Part shown: positions 17,255 to 26,781 of the stretch, piece after piece
Position numbering within the stretch: the stretch's first letter is position 1
Layout: each line of letters opens with the position of its first letter
Assembly (NCBI RefSeq): GCF_003991135.1
Contig: NZ_CP016379.1
Location: 3,224,001-3,288,000 of the forward strand
Direction of reading: 5' to 3'
From: Anoxybacter fermentans
GTDB taxonomy: Bacteria > Bacillota > Halanaerobiia > DY22613
DNA: 64,000 bases
Notes under the pieces: model-generated
Databases searched by the model: none
The model's input: only the letters and a program-made list of their open reading frames with translations
What the model was told of the DNA's origin: nothing
Translations under genes and position numbers: made by a program

Positions 17255-18475
17255 TTGTACACAGATATTCTTATTCGATATGGAGAGATTGGGTTAAAGG
17301 GTAAAAACCGAAAAACCTTTGAAAAGATTTTGGTTAGAAATATTAAGGAATGTCTCCGGGATCTGGGCCAATTTAATGTTGAGCGAACTTATGGCCGGAT
17401 ATATCTTCGTCAGGTTGATGGATTAATAGATCAAATTGTCGAACGGTTGGCTAGAGTACCCGGGATTGTTTCTCTCAGTCCTGTAGTTAAAACGGGCTTA
17501 GATATGGAAGAGATTAAGGAAATGGCTTTACGGGTATTAGAGGACGCTTTACCTGATGGTGGTACTTTTAAAGTTGAGACCAAAAGGGCTAACAAGAATT
17601 TTCCCCTGATTTCTCCAGAGATCAATCGCCAGGTATCGGCCCACTTATTGATTAATTTTTCGAAAGAACTGAAGGTGGATGTACATAATCCCGATACTGT
17701 GGTTTTTGTAGAGGTCAGAAGTGAACATGTTTACCTTTACTCAAAGGTTATAGATGGGCCTGGTGGTCTTCCGGTGGGTTCTAGCGGCAGGGGACTTTTG
17801 CTTCTTTCCGGTGGGATTGATAGTCCGGTAGCGGGTTGGTTAGGAATGAAGCGGGGTGTCATTATTGATGCTCTTCATTTTTATAGTTTCCCCTTTACAA
17901 GTGAACGGTCAAAGGAGAAAGTGATTGAACTGGCAAAGGTATTAGCCCGGTATAGTGGAAAAATGCGTCTTTTTATTGGTTACTTTACCAATATCCAGAA
18001 AGCTATTGGTTTAAAGTGTCCTGAAAGGCTGCATATTACCATTATGCGGCGAATGATGTTTAGAATGGCTACTGAGATTGCCCATAGATATAATGCTAAA
18101 GTGCTCTTTACAGGGGAAAGTATTGGACAAGTAGCAAGTCAGACACTAGAAAGCATGGAAGTGATTAATGCAGTAACCAATATTCCGGTTTTAAGGCCGT
18201 TGATTACTATGGATAAAACAGAGATTATGGATCTTGCACGTAAAATCGGTACTTATGAGATTTCTATCCAGCCCTATGAGGATTGCTGCACTGTTTTTGT
18301 TCCCGATGCTCCGGCTACCAGGCCCAGACTTAAAGATGCAGAAGCAGCGGAAAAAGATCTTATGATTGATCAATTAATTAAGGAGGCTATTGAGCGGAGT
18401 ACGGTTCTGATTATTACACCAGATGGGGTAGAAGCAGAATATAGTCTGGCTGAAGAACAGGGGGTTATGTTGTAG
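17255..18475 (+). CDS. thiI: tRNA 4-thiouridine synthetase ThiI
   Basis: A protein of about 406 residues. It has an N-terminal ferredoxin-like region (DILIRYGEIGLKGKNRKTFE), a THUMP domain (about residues 60-165), and a PP-loop ATP-pyrophosphatase (LLLLSGGIDSPVAGW). It adenylates U8 of tRNA and transfers sulfur. There is no C-terminal rhodanese domain, so it is the short Gram-positive form that takes sulfur directly from the partner NifS. Start is TTG 17255 after GGTGAGG, or possibly GTG 17246 overlapping the preceding stop. The genes are translationally coupled. Confidence 0.92.
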   Translation: MYTDILIRYGEIGLKGKNRKTFEKILVRNIKECLRDLGQFNVERTYGRIYLRQVDGLIDQIVERLARVPGIVSLSPVVKTGLDMEEIKEMALRVLEDALPDGGTFKVETKRANKNFPLISPEINRQVSAHLLINFSKELKVDVHNPDTVVFVEVRSEHVYLYSKVIDGPGGLPVGSSGRGLLLLSGGIDSPVAGWLGMKRGVIIDALHFYSFPFTSERSKEKVIELAKVLARYSGKMRLFIGYFTNIQKAIGLKCPERLHITIMRRMMFRMATEIAHRYNAKVLFTGESIGQVASQTLESMEVINAVTNIPVLRPLITMDKTEIMDLARKIGTYEISIQPYEDCCTVFVPDAPATRPRLKDAEAAEKDLMIDQLIKEAIERSTVLIITPDGVEAEYSLAEEQGVML

Positions 18476-18541
18476 AATCATGTTGCAAATGAAAGTTTGA
18501 TTTAATTCAAATTTTAAATAATAGTAAGCATTTTTATTTAA

Positions 18542-18766
18542 ATGGTTAAACTGTAAAAGGCTAATTTTTCGCTTCTTGAGAAATTTTTCGAATCATCTAA
18601 TGCTCGATTTCTGCTGAAATAAGGTTTTCTAATCAAAGGGCTCTCCTGGCCCTTGATTAGCTTATCACCTCCTGTGATGAGGCCTTATTTCGTCGGAAAT
18701 CTCGCTAAGATGATTTGGCGAAAAATTTCTATGTCGCTTAAAATTAGCTTTTTGTAGTATAATCTT
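18542..18766 (-). repeat. Palindromic interspersed repeat, copy 4 (full length)
   Basis: ATGGTTAAACTGTAAAAGGC to GCTTTTTGTAGTATAATC. The changed end bases still pair as G-U or U-G in RNA. The minus-strand loops both read AGGAG. It lies after thiI; copy 5 follows about 250 bases later in the opposite orientation. Confidence 0.9.
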
Positions 18767-19017
18767 TAAATAAGTTTTTAAGTATGATTTAGTTAAGCAA
18801 AAAAAATTGAAGGAAATAGGTTCTAAGAGAGTTTAAATGCTTTTTATAACATTTGACAAAAAAATAAAAAAATTATTATTCTTTTGGCAGAGGTTAATAA
18901 GTAACTTTGATTGATGAAGTAATATTGTAGGGTAAAAATAAAGATGGACGTTAAAAAAAGAGACGGTTTATTCCCGGTTATTGATAAGATACACTGAAAC
19001 GTTGAATTCGTTCTCAA
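18767..19017 (+). other. Gene-free spacer between repeat copies 4 and 5
   Basis: AT-rich with a TTGACA at about 18854-18859 but no convincing -10 at the right distance. I see no gene; it may hold the promoter of the first chemoreceptor gene. Confidence 0.4.
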
Positions 19018-19237
19018 ATTAAACTACAAAAAGCTAATTTTAAGTGTTATTGAAATTTTTTGTTAAACTATCTTCGTGAGATTGAAAAGAATGGCCTCAC
19101 ATGAGGATGTGATGAGCTTAATCAAGGGTCATAAGGCCTCATTGATTAGCGTGCTTTATTTCGACTGAAATTGAACTTTAAATGGTTAGAAGAATTTCTG
19201 TATGAAGTGAAAAATTAGCTTTTTGCAGTAAAATCAT
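19018..19237 (+). repeat. Palindromic interspersed repeat, copy 5 (full length)
   Basis: AATTAAACTACAAAAAGC to GCTTTTTGCAGTAAAATC. The second loop has drifted to ATAAG. It sits 65 bases before the first chemoreceptor start. Confidence 0.88.
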
Positions 19238-19280
19238 AAAAACAATTTTTTGATATATAAGGTTGACAAAAACCAAAAAT

Positions 19281-20560
19281 CCAAAAGAAGGAGGGATTTT
19301 TATGAAAGTGAAAATTTTAATGTTATCAGTATTGTGTGCAATAATTACAGCAGTATTAATGTATTTTATTCCAAATACGCTTTATTCTTTTTTGGTGGCA
19401 ATAGGGTTATGTATATTGACAGGCTTTATGTTTACAAGAAGTATTTTTAAACAATTGATAACTTTAAAGCAAGAAGTAGAAAAATTGGCTAAAGGAGATT
19501 TAACTGTAAATCTTCAAGTAACTTCTAGAGATGAATTTGCTGAAATTGGCAAGTCAATAAATCAAGTAGTACAGAATTTGCGAGATAAGATATGGGAAGT
19601 TAAAGATAATACTATTGAATTGGAGGAAACCGTTAATGAAATAAATTCTGGAATTGAAGAAACTTCGGCAGCAATGGAAGAAGTAACAGCTTCTATAACG
19701 GAAATGGCTAACGGTGCTCAGGAACAAATAAAACAGTTAGAAAACACTGCCAATAATATTATGGAAATAGCTGCAAGTATAAAGGAACTAGCAACCAATT
19801 CTCAAAATATTGCAGAATTAGCCCAGAAAGCAGACGAGAATGCTAAAGAGGGAAGTAGATTAATATTAGGCGTTATCAGAAGAATAGAAGACTTGAAGAA
19901 TGTTATTGATGATAGTGTAGAAAATATGTCAAAACTAAAAACGAATGCTGATGGTATTAATAAAATTGCAGAAGTAATTACAAACATTGCAGACCAGACA
20001 AACCTTTTAGCATTAAATGCAGCTATTGAAGCGGCAAGGGCAGGTGAAGCGGGTAAGGGTTTTGCTATTGTAGCTGAAGAAATTAGAAAACTTGCTGAGA
20101 ATTCTACAAAGGCTACAGGTGAGATTTTAGAAATTATAGAGATAATTCGAAGCAATGTAGATGAAATGGCTATCTCAATTGATCATATAAAAGAAGAAAT
20201 GACTACATCCCAGGAGCAATCCAGATTGGGAGAGAGAGAATTACAGAAGATTATTACTGGAGTTTCCAGTGTAAGTGAACAGATAGAAATAATAGCTGAT
20301 GGATTAAAATCAATGGCTGCCGTTAGTGATGAGATTGTAGAGTCTACAAAGAATGTTACTTCAATTGCTCAAAATACCACTGCTGGAACTGAAGAAGTAT
20401 CTGCAGCAGCAGAAGAGACTACTTCAGCTATGGAAGAAATGACATCCAAAACCGATGTATTAACTGAAATGGTGGCAAGAATGAGGAAGTCTGTAGAACA
20501 ATTTACATTACAAGAAAGGGTAAGAGAAAGTGAATAGCCTACTATTTCAACTGATACTAA
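19281..20560 (+). repeat. 1.28-kb direct duplication, unit A (chemoreceptor gene)
   Basis: From CCAAAAGAAGGAGGGATTTT to CAACTGATACTAA this segment matches 22561-23839 with only scattered single-base differences. Upstream and downstream flanks differ. Confidence 0.92.
19302..20537 (+). CDS. Methyl-accepting chemotaxis protein, short, copy A
   Basis: A 411-residue chemoreceptor without an extracellular ligand domain. It has two adjacent membrane helices (about residues 4-20 and 24-43), a HAMP-like region (about 45-100) and a long coiled-coil signalling domain with the conserved hairpin tip [20 protein letters not shown], which contacts CheA and CheW. Glutamine/glutamate-rich heptads suit methylation. 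It is almost identical to the gene at 22582. Start ATG 19302 follows AAGGAGGG by six bases. With only a few outside residues, it may sense membrane or cytoplasmic state (inference). Confidence 0.93.
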   Translation: MKVKILMLSVLCAIITAVLMYFIPNTLYSFLVAIGLCILTGFMFTRSIFKQLITLKQEVEKLAKGDLTVNLQVTSRDEFAEIGKSINQVVQNLRDKIWEVKDNTIELEETVNEINSGIEETSAAMEEVTASITEMANGAQEQIKQLENTANNIMEIAASIKELATNSQNIAELAQKADENAKEGSRLILGVIRRIEDLKNVIDDSVENMSKLKTNADGINKIAEVITNIADQTNLLALNAAIEAARAGEAGKGFAIVAEEIRKLAENSTKATGEILEIIEIIRSNVDEMAISIDHIKEEMTTSQEQSRLGERELQKIITGVSSVSEQIEIIADGLKSMAAVSDEIVESTKNVTSIAQNTTAGTEEVSAAAEETTSAMEEMTSKTDVLTEMVARMRKSVEQFTLQERVRESE

Positions 20561-20594
20561 AAGCTAAAAATTTCCTAATTCTTTTAAGCATAGT

Positions 20595-20820
20595 ATGATT
20601 TTACTGCAAAAAGCTAATTTTTCGCTTTATAAAGAAATTTTTCGAACCATCTAAAGTTCGATTTCAGTCGAAATAAGGCTCCCTAATCAAAGGGCCCTCC
20701 TGGCCCTTGATTAGCTCATCACATCCTGTGATGAGGCCTTATTTCGATTAAAATCTCACTAAGATGGTTTAACGAAAAATTTCTATGTCGCTCAAAATTA
20801 GCTTTTTGCAGTTTAATTAT
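20595..20820 (-). repeat. Palindromic interspersed repeat, copy 6 (full length)
   Basis: ATGATTTTACTGCAAAAAGC to GCTTTTTGCAGTTTAATT. The minus-strand loops read AGGAG and AGGAT. It lies directly between the first chemoreceptor gene and the decayed ISL3. Confidence 0.9.
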
Positions 20821-20868
20821 ATATAATAAATATTTACCAGCTAATTAAGTAAAACTATTGAACATTTT

Positions 20869-22189
20869 GGCTCTCCGTCAAATGTTGTGAAAAATAAGTT
20901 GGCTCCGTTGAATTGATTGGTGAATTGGTTTTGGAATAAACATTTATAAATACTCTTCTCCTTAGATTCATAACATTTGGAACACCACATCCAATCCTTT
21001 TGATCGATTTAATCTTGTTATTGATATCTTCAGCAAAGCCATTGGTTATCTTAAAATAATCTTAGTATTTTTTCTTCTTAATCTTTGTATTATCTTTTTT
21101 ACCTGGTAAAAAGGCATCAGCTTGCTTTTTATTAGTTCTTTATATCACTTTTTTAGAGCTCTGGTGGCTTTTTTTACATCATCTGGCTGCAATAGGTCTC
21201 TGAATTTCTCTTTTAGTTCCCAGGCTTTTTCTAAAGCTGGACTGAGTTCAAATAATTCGATGAGTTTTTTATGTTCTTCATCTGTCAGTTCTTCAGCTCG
21301 TTTTTGGAGTAATAAACGACTTTGAAAAAACTTTCTTCTCTGATGATTATTTAGTGTTTGTTGAACTTGCTTTCTAACTTCGTCAAGGGCTTTGTTCATT
21401 AAAGTTACAAGGTGAAATTTATTTATAACAATTTTTTCATGAGTAAATGCTGCATCTGCTACTGCTTTGAACGGACACCATATATCCATAGAGATCGATT
21501 GAATCTGTCGTCTTTGCTCATCTTCCTAACAATTAAAGTAGTTAATTAAATCATCCTTTTTGTGAGTAGGTAAAATGTCAATTAACTCAAGATTCTAACT
21601 ACATATTTATGGCGTTTTAAAACTGCAAATTCATCGATACTGATGGCTTTTAATTAACTAAGTTTTGAAAGTTGTTGTTCAATGAGAGGGTCAATTACTT
21701 TTTTAACTGTATTATTAACAGCTGTATAACTTAACCCGTTTTCTCTAGCAAGTTTAGAATAATTCTTGCTGACAGTTTTTTTAGCAAAATATTTATCAAA
21801 GCGTTTGGTTTTACGGGCATATTTATCAATGCTTTCATATTTTTCAGGGATACCCCTTTTATGACAATAAGGACAACGATATCTTTTTTTAGAGGTCTAA
21901 TGATTACTAATTTACCTCTTATGGGGATGTTTCTAATATTTTGCCATTTTGTATCATAGATTTTATTAGTGATATTACCACACTGAGGACACACAATGTG
22001 ATTTTTCTTTGCTTCAGCAATAAAAATATACCTGTCCTCCGTTGAAGTAATTTCAGTTGCAATAATGTCTGGCAAATCAAGAAATTTTATAATATTATCT
22101 TGCATTTGCTGGACTCCTTTCTTTGGTTTTTAGTTCGCAACTAATTAATTCAACGGGGTCAGCAAATGCCTTTTTATAATTATAGACCC
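20869..22189 (-). mobile_element. ISL3-family insertion sequence, decayed copy 2
   Basis: The left end GGCTCTCCGTCAAATGTTG and right end TATAGACCC match the intact copies, but the element is about 1321 bp instead of 1395 and its flanks (AACATTTT and ATATTGTT) no longer form a matching 8-bp duplication. It is the oldest of the three copies. Confidence 0.9.
20950..22105 (-). pseudogene. ISL3-family transposase, inactivated
   Basis: The same protein as at 7554-8756 but with several frameshifts, in-frame stops and small deletions. The N-terminal part (MQDNIIKFLDLPDIIATEI) runs from 22105 and loses frame near 21890. A middle fragment (MDIWCPFKAVADAAFTHEKI) runs 21489-21145. The C-terminus is broken and the last residues are deleted. 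It cannot make an active transposase. Confidence 0.9.
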
Positions 22190-22191
22190 AT

Positions 22192-22250
22192 ATTGTTTTA
22201 TATTTATTGGATGTGATATAATATTTCTGCTGAAAAGATCTAATAAGTCA
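22192..22250 (+). promoter_or_regulatory. Conserved promoter-like block upstream of chemoreceptor copy B
   Basis: TTGTTT (22193-22198), 18 bases, TATAAT (22217-22222), then TTTCTGCTGAAAAGATCTAA. The same block recurs at 26619-26678 before the pilus operon. It begins immediately after the ISL3 remnant. Lower-confidence as a promoter because the start codon is over 300 bases away. Confidence 0.5.
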
Positions 22251-22560
22251 ATATAAACAGGTTTTACAAGAGGTAAAGGAAATCATTAAGGCTGTTTAAT
22301 TTAGAGTAGCTGTCATCAATCTGGTTAGATGGTTTAAAATCAATACGGAAATATTGCGAGAAAACTAAAAAGAGATTAAGAAGAAAATTTAATAAAGATT
22401 TTAAGAGGATATTGTATAGTGGTTGACGAATCATAACTTATGAGTCCCTTCGTTCTGGGTGTATTGAATTTGGGTTTGGTTAACTACTACCTAACTATTC
22501 CAGGGGAAGGGATTTCTTTTTTGCCCCTTGAAAAAAGGCAGAAAATTTGATGGAACAACT

Positions 22561-23839
22561 CCAAAAGAAGGAGGGATTTTTATGAAAGCGAAAATTTTAA
22601 TGTTATCAGTATTGTGTGCAGTAATTACAGCAGTATTAATGTATTTTATTCCAAATACGCTTTATTCTTTTTTGGTGGCAATAGGGTTATGTATATTGAC
22701 AGGCTTTATGTTTACAAGAAGTATTTTTAAACAATTGATAACTTTAAAGCAAGAAGTAGAAAAATTGGCTAAAGGAGATTTAACTGTAAATCTTCAAGTA
22801 ACTTCTAGAGATGAATTTGCTGAAATTGGCAAGTCAATAAATCAAGTAGTACAGAATTTGCGAGATAAGATATGGGAAGTTAAAGATAATACTATTGAAT
22901 TGGAGGAAACCGTTAATGAAATAAATTCTGGAATTGAAGAAACTTCGGCAGCAATGGAAGAAGTAACAGCTTCTATAACGGAAATGGCTAACGGTGCTCA
23001 GGAACAAATAAAACAGTTAGAAAACACTGCCAATAATATTATGGAAATAGCTGCAAGTATAAAGGAACTAGCAACCAATTCTCAAAATATTGCAGAATTA
23101 GCCCAGAAAGCAGACGAGAATGCTAAAGAGGGAAGTAGATTAATATTAGGCGTTATCAAAAGAATAGAAGACTTGAAGAGTATTATTGATGATAGTGTAG
23201 AAAATATGTCAAAACTAAAAACGAATGCTGATGGTATTAATAAAATTGCAGAAGTAATTACAAACATTGCAGACCAGACAAACCTTTTAGCATTAAATGC
23301 AGCTATTGAAGCGGCAAGGGCAGGTGAAGCGGGTAAGGGTTTTGCTATTGTAGCTGAAGAAATTAGAAAACTTGCTGAGAATTCTACAAAGGCTACAGGT
23401 GAGATTTTAGAAATTATAGAGATAATTCGGAGCAATGTAGATGAAATGGCTATCTCAATTGATCATATAAAAGAAGAAATGACTACATCCCAGGAGCAAT
23501 CCAGATTGGGAGAGAAAGAATTACAGAAGATTATTACTGGAGTTTCCAGTGTAAGTGAACAGATAGAAATAATAGCTGATGGATTAAAATCAATGGCTGC
23601 CGTTAGTGATGAGATTGTAGAGTCTACAAAGAATGTTACTTCAATTGCTCAAAATACCACTGCTGGAACTGAAGAAGTATCTGCAGCAGCAGAAGAGACT
23701 ACTTCAGCTATGGAAGAGATGACATCCAAAACCGATGTATTAACTGAAATGGTGGCAAGAATGAGGAAGTCTGTAGAACAATTTACATTACAAGAAAGGG
23801 TAGGAGAGAGTGATTAGCTCTACTTTCAACTGATACTAA
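22561..23839 (+). repeat. 1.28-kb direct duplication, unit B (chemoreceptor gene)
   Basis: Second member of the duplication; see 19281-20560. The unit begins just before the ribosome site and ends just after the stop. Confidence 0.92.
22582..23817 (+). CDS. Methyl-accepting chemotaxis protein, short, copy B
   Basis: 411 residues, the same architecture as the copy at 19302: two membrane helices, HAMP, signalling coiled coil with [20 protein letters not shown]. Differences are few and conservative (V3 to A, I to V in the first helix, R to K, NV to SI, RESE to GESD at the end). It is followed 43 bases later by a full-sized dCache chemoreceptor, so this copy probably stands in the original location and the other is the derived one, although the reverse cannot be excluded. 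ATG 22582 follows AAGGAGGG. Confidence 0.93.
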   Translation: MKAKILMLSVLCAVITAVLMYFIPNTLYSFLVAIGLCILTGFMFTRSIFKQLITLKQEVEKLAKGDLTVNLQVTSRDEFAEIGKSINQVVQNLRDKIWEVKDNTIELEETVNEINSGIEETSAAMEEVTASITEMANGAQEQIKQLENTANNIMEIAASIKELATNSQNIAELAQKADENAKEGSRLILGVIKRIEDLKSIIDDSVENMSKLKTNADGINKIAEVITNIADQTNLLALNAAIEAARAGEAGKGFAIVAEEIRKLAENSTKATGEILEIIEIIRSNVDEMAISIDHIKEEMTTSQEQSRLGEKELQKIITGVSSVSEQIEIIADGLKSMAAVSDEIVESTKNVTSIAQNTTAGTEEVSAAAEETTSAMEEMTSKTDVLTEMVARMRKSVEQFTLQERVGESD

Positions 23840-23860
23840 TAACTGAAAGGAGTGTAAATA

Positions 23861-25843
23861 ATGAAGAATTTTTTTGATAATATAGAACGTAGATTAATTT
23901 TAGTTATATCCATTTTTTTAATTTTAATTTTTGGTACATATGGAATTGTTGTTTATCAATTATCTAAAGGGAATATAAGTCAACTAATATATAAATATAA
24001 CAGTGAGGTTACCAAGGTTTTATCTATTCAAATCCAAAATTTTTTAGATAAGAAAAGAGAATTAATGTTGAATTTATCAGAACATCCTGATTTGAAGAAA
24101 AAAGACCAAAAAGAACTAATCCGACTTTTTCAAAGAAAACTGGATCAATATTCAGATTTACAGATGTTATATTTAGGTACTGAAGAAGGAGAATTTTACT
24201 ATGCACCTTCTAATGTCTATGTGCCGGAGGGTTTTGACCCAAGAGTTCGGCCCTGGTATCAGAAGGCGAAAAAAGAAGGAAGGGTAATCTGGACAGATGT
24301 ATATATAGATATAGCGACAAACCTTCCTATTATCAGTGTGGCAGTACCGGTATATGATGAAAATAATCAATTCATTGGTGTATTGGGAGCAGATGTGAAT
24401 CTGGCGACTATGACAGATTTACTGCGAAAAGAGAAAATTGGTAATACTGGATATGCATATATGACTGACCGACAGGGAATTGTAATTGCCCATCCTGATA
24501 AAAAACTAGTTGTTGAAAAATATAATTTAGGAGAGAAATATGATTTTGTTCATCATGCTTTAAAAGAACCCGGAACGGCAAATTATGAATTTGAGGGAAG
24601 TAAAAGGCTTGTCTCATACCGCCCTATTCCTGAAATCGGTGCTGTATTTGTACAAATGCCAGAAAAAGAGGTATTTGCGGCTGCTAGAAAATTATTTCCA
24701 ATAACAGTAATTGGTATTATAATTTGTGTTATAATAATGTCTTTGATATGCTGGTTCTTTATTAAATATTTTGTATTGAAGTCAGTAGAACATATCAATA
24801 GGATTGCTGATCAGGGTGCAAAGGGTGATTTGACAGAATTAGTTGGAGGTAATTATAAAGGTCAAATGGGCACATTGGCTAATGCTTTTGATAACATGAT
24901 ATTAGATTTAAGAGAAATGATAAGAGAAATAAGAGAGGCAGGAGATAAGGTAAAAACTACAAGCGAGGACCTGGCTGAAATATGCAATCAATCAGAACAG
25001 ATTACTGCACAGGTGGCAGATTCTATTCAAGAGATTGCCACTGGTATGGAAACACAGACCTATAATATTGAAGATGCAAATCAAATTATAAAGGAAATGA
25101 ATTCAAAAATTAAAGAATTAAATAGTTATAGTAAGCAAATTGCGGAGATAGCGAAAGAATCAAATGAAATTGCAACTAAAGGTAATGAAATGGTAGAAAA
25201 TGTTATGAGCCAGATGCATTCTCTACGTGAATCAATGGAGAAGTTAAGAAAGCAAATTCAAGATTTTGAAGCAGATTCTAAAGAGATTGAAACAATTATT
25301 CATATTATAGATAATATAGCCAATCAGACCAATCTTTTAGCATTAAATGCCGCAATAGAAGCAGCCAGAGCCGGAGAGCAAGGGCGAGGTTTTTCAGTTG
25401 TTGCTGATGAGATTCGTTCACTTGCTGAGGAATCAATTAATTCTGCCCAACAGATTGGTCAGCTGATTAATAAGATTCGCCAGGAGATTCAGGAAGTTTC
25501 GTCAACAATTGAATCTAATTATCAGCTTACCAATCAGAGTGAGGAAGGAGTTATTAATGCTGGTAATGCTTTTGAAAGGATTGCAGATCATGTGGCTCAG
25601 ACTACTGAAGGTATGCTTAAAATAGAGGGGATTGTGACAGATCTTGCTGAGAGTAGTCAGGAGATTGTTGAGCGAATGAGCAATGTTGCTGCTACTGCCG
25701 AAGAATCTGCTGCCAATGCGGAAGAAGTTTCTGCTGCGACAGAAGAACAGGGGGCATCTATTGAACAGATGGCCCGGGAGGCAAATTCTCTGGCTAAATT
25801 GGCTGAAAATCTTTTGGATAAGATAAAGAAATTCAAAATATAG
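23861..25843 (+). CDS. Methyl-accepting chemotaxis protein with dCache sensor domain
   Basis: 660 residues. It has a membrane helix at about residues 12-34, then an extracytoplasmic double-Cache domain (about 38-280) with the motifs [20 protein letters not shown] and [16 protein letters not shown], typical of amino-acid or small-ligand binding. A second membrane helix lies at about 285-308, then HAMP (about 309-362) and the cytoplasmic signalling domain with [21 protein letters not shown] usual dCache_1-HAMP-MCP layout. It follows the short chemoreceptor closely and likely shares its transcript. RBS AAAGGAG precedes ATG 23861. The ligand cannot be named. Confidence 0.95.
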   Translation: MKNFFDNIERRLILVISIFLILIFGTYGIVVYQLSKGNISQLIYKYNSEVTKVLSIQIQNFLDKKRELMLNLSEHPDLKKKDQKELIRLFQRKLDQYSDLQMLYLGTEEGEFYYAPSNVYVPEGFDPRVRPWYQKAKKEGRVIWTDVYIDIATNLPIISVAVPVYDENNQFIGVLGADVNLATMTDLLRKEKIGNTGYAYMTDRQGIVIAHPDKKLVVEKYNLGEKYDFVHHALKEPGTANYEFEGSKRLVSYRPIPEIGAVFVQMPEKEVFAAARKLFPITVIGIIICVIIMSLICWFFIKYFVLKSVEHINRIADQGAKGDLTELVGGNYKGQMGTLANAFDNMILDLREMIREIREAGDKVKTTSEDLAEICNQSEQITAQVADSIQEIATGMETQTYNIEDANQIIKEMNSKIKELNSYSKQIAEIAKESNEIATKGNEMVENVMSQMHSLRESMEKLRKQIQDFEADSKEIETIIHIIDNIANQTNLLALNAAIEAARAGEQGRGFSVVADEIRSLAEESINSAQQIGQLINKIRQEIQEVSSTIESNYQLTNQSEEGVINAGNAFERIADHVAQTTEGMLKIEGIVTDLAESSQEIVERMSNVAATAEESAANAEEVSAATEEQGASIEQMAREANSLAKLAENLLDKIKKFKI

Positions 25844-25860
25844 ATGAACACAAAATTTGT

Positions 25861-25898
25861 CCCCCTCATATAAATAAAGTAAATTATCAGAGGGGGGG
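25861..25898 (+). promoter_or_regulatory. Hairpin that can sequester the ribosome site of the L,D-transpeptidase
   Basis: CCCCCTC at 25861-25867 is complementary to GAGGGGG at 25890-25896, which is the only ribosome site for the next gene. A 22-base AT-rich loop separates the arms. It could act as a translational switch or simply as a weak terminator. Confidence 0.5.
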
Positions 25899-25905
25899 AT
25901 AAATA

Positions 25906-26244
25906 ATAAGGAAGATTGTTGTTTCCCTTGCTGAACGTCGTTTATATCTCTTTGAAAATGGAAGAATTATTCGGAGCTATCCGGTAGCTATTGGTAAACC
26001 ATCAACACCTACTCCTACCGGTGAGTATTCGATAAGACATAAATTGAAGAATCCTGGAGGTCCATTCGGAACCAGATGGATGAGTTTTAAATCACATTAT
26101 GGAATTCACGGAACCAATAGCCCGGGTCTCATTGGGCAGGCAGTGAGTCATGGGTGTATTAGAATGTTAAATAAAGATATAGAGGAACTTTATGATTTGG
26201 TTCAGGTGGGTACCCCAGTGAAGATAATTGCGGGATCTTTATAA
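25906..26244 (+). CDS. L,D-transpeptidase (YkuD), apparently without a canonical start codon
   Basis: The frame encodes about 112 residues of a minimal YkuD catalytic domain: KIVVSLAERRLYLFENGRII, PVAIGKPSTPTPTGEYSI, and the catalytic signature HGTN...SHGCIRM with C84. L,D-transpeptidases cross-link peptidoglycan at meso-diaminopimelate residues. No ATG, GTG or TTG lies between the in-frame TAA at 25900 and the middle of the domain (TTG 26044). The strong site AGGGGGGG would place initiation at ATA 25903 or 25906, or ATT 25915. Either a rare AUA/AUU start is used or the start codon has mutated. The domain itself is intact. Confidence 0.7.
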   Translation: MRKIVVSLAERRLYLFENGRIIRSYPVAIGKPSTPTPTGEYSIRHKLKNPGGPFGTRWMSFKSHYGIHGTNSPGLIGQAVSHGCIRMLNKDIEELYDLVQVGTPVKIIAGSL

Positions 26245-26271
26245 TTTTGATACACAGTTGGTTTTGACAGA

Positions 26272-26301
26272 AGGGGAGCTGTATAAATAGCTCCTCTTAA
26301 T
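26272..26301 (+). terminator. Terminator after the L,D-transpeptidase
   Basis: AGGGGAGCT pairs with AGCTCCTCT, followed by TAATATTTT. Confidence 0.65.
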
Positions 26302-26365
26302 ATTTTACATAATGAACTGTTACTTAATTACAGGAAAGAAAAAAAAGATGTCGAAATTATATCCT

Positions 26366-26589
26366 ATGATTAAACTGCAAAAAAGTTAATTTTGAACGAC
26401 ATAGAAATTTTTCGTTTAACCATCTTAGTGAGATTTCAGTTGAAATAAGGCCTCATCACAGGAGGTGATGAGCTAATCAAGAGCCAGGGGGGCCCATTGA
26501 TTAGGGTGCCTGATTTCGACTGAAATTGAACTTTAGATGGTTCGAAAAATTTTTTTAAACTAAAAATTAGCTTTTTGCAGTAAAATCAT
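26366..26589 (+). repeat. Palindromic interspersed repeat, copy 7 (full length)
   Basis: ATGATTAAACTGCAAAAAAG to GCTTTTTGCAGTAAAATC. The first loop is AGGAG, the second AGGGG. It lies between the L,D-transpeptidase and the pilus operon. Confidence 0.9.
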
Positions 26590-26618
26590 TTATAAATAAA
26601 TAAAGAGTAAACAGGACT

Positions 26619-26678
26619 ATTGTCCTATATCTATTAAATGTGATATAATATTTCTGCCGAAAAGATCTAATAAGTCCA
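26619..26678 (+). promoter_or_regulatory. Conserved promoter-like block upstream of the pilus operon
   Basis: TTGTCC (26620-26625), 18 bases, TATAAT (26644-26649), then TTTCTGCCGAAAAGATCTAA. It matches the block at 22192-22250 over about 55 bases. Probable pilB promoter, about 100 bases before its start. Confidence 0.6.
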
Positions 26679-26781
26679 TTGATCCTATCGTTAATTTTCG
26701 AGGTTTTTTTAACATAATTATGTGGTAGTTAATAGTAAAACAGTATGTTTTTTAGAAATTGCCCCAGGAAGGTGAAATGTG

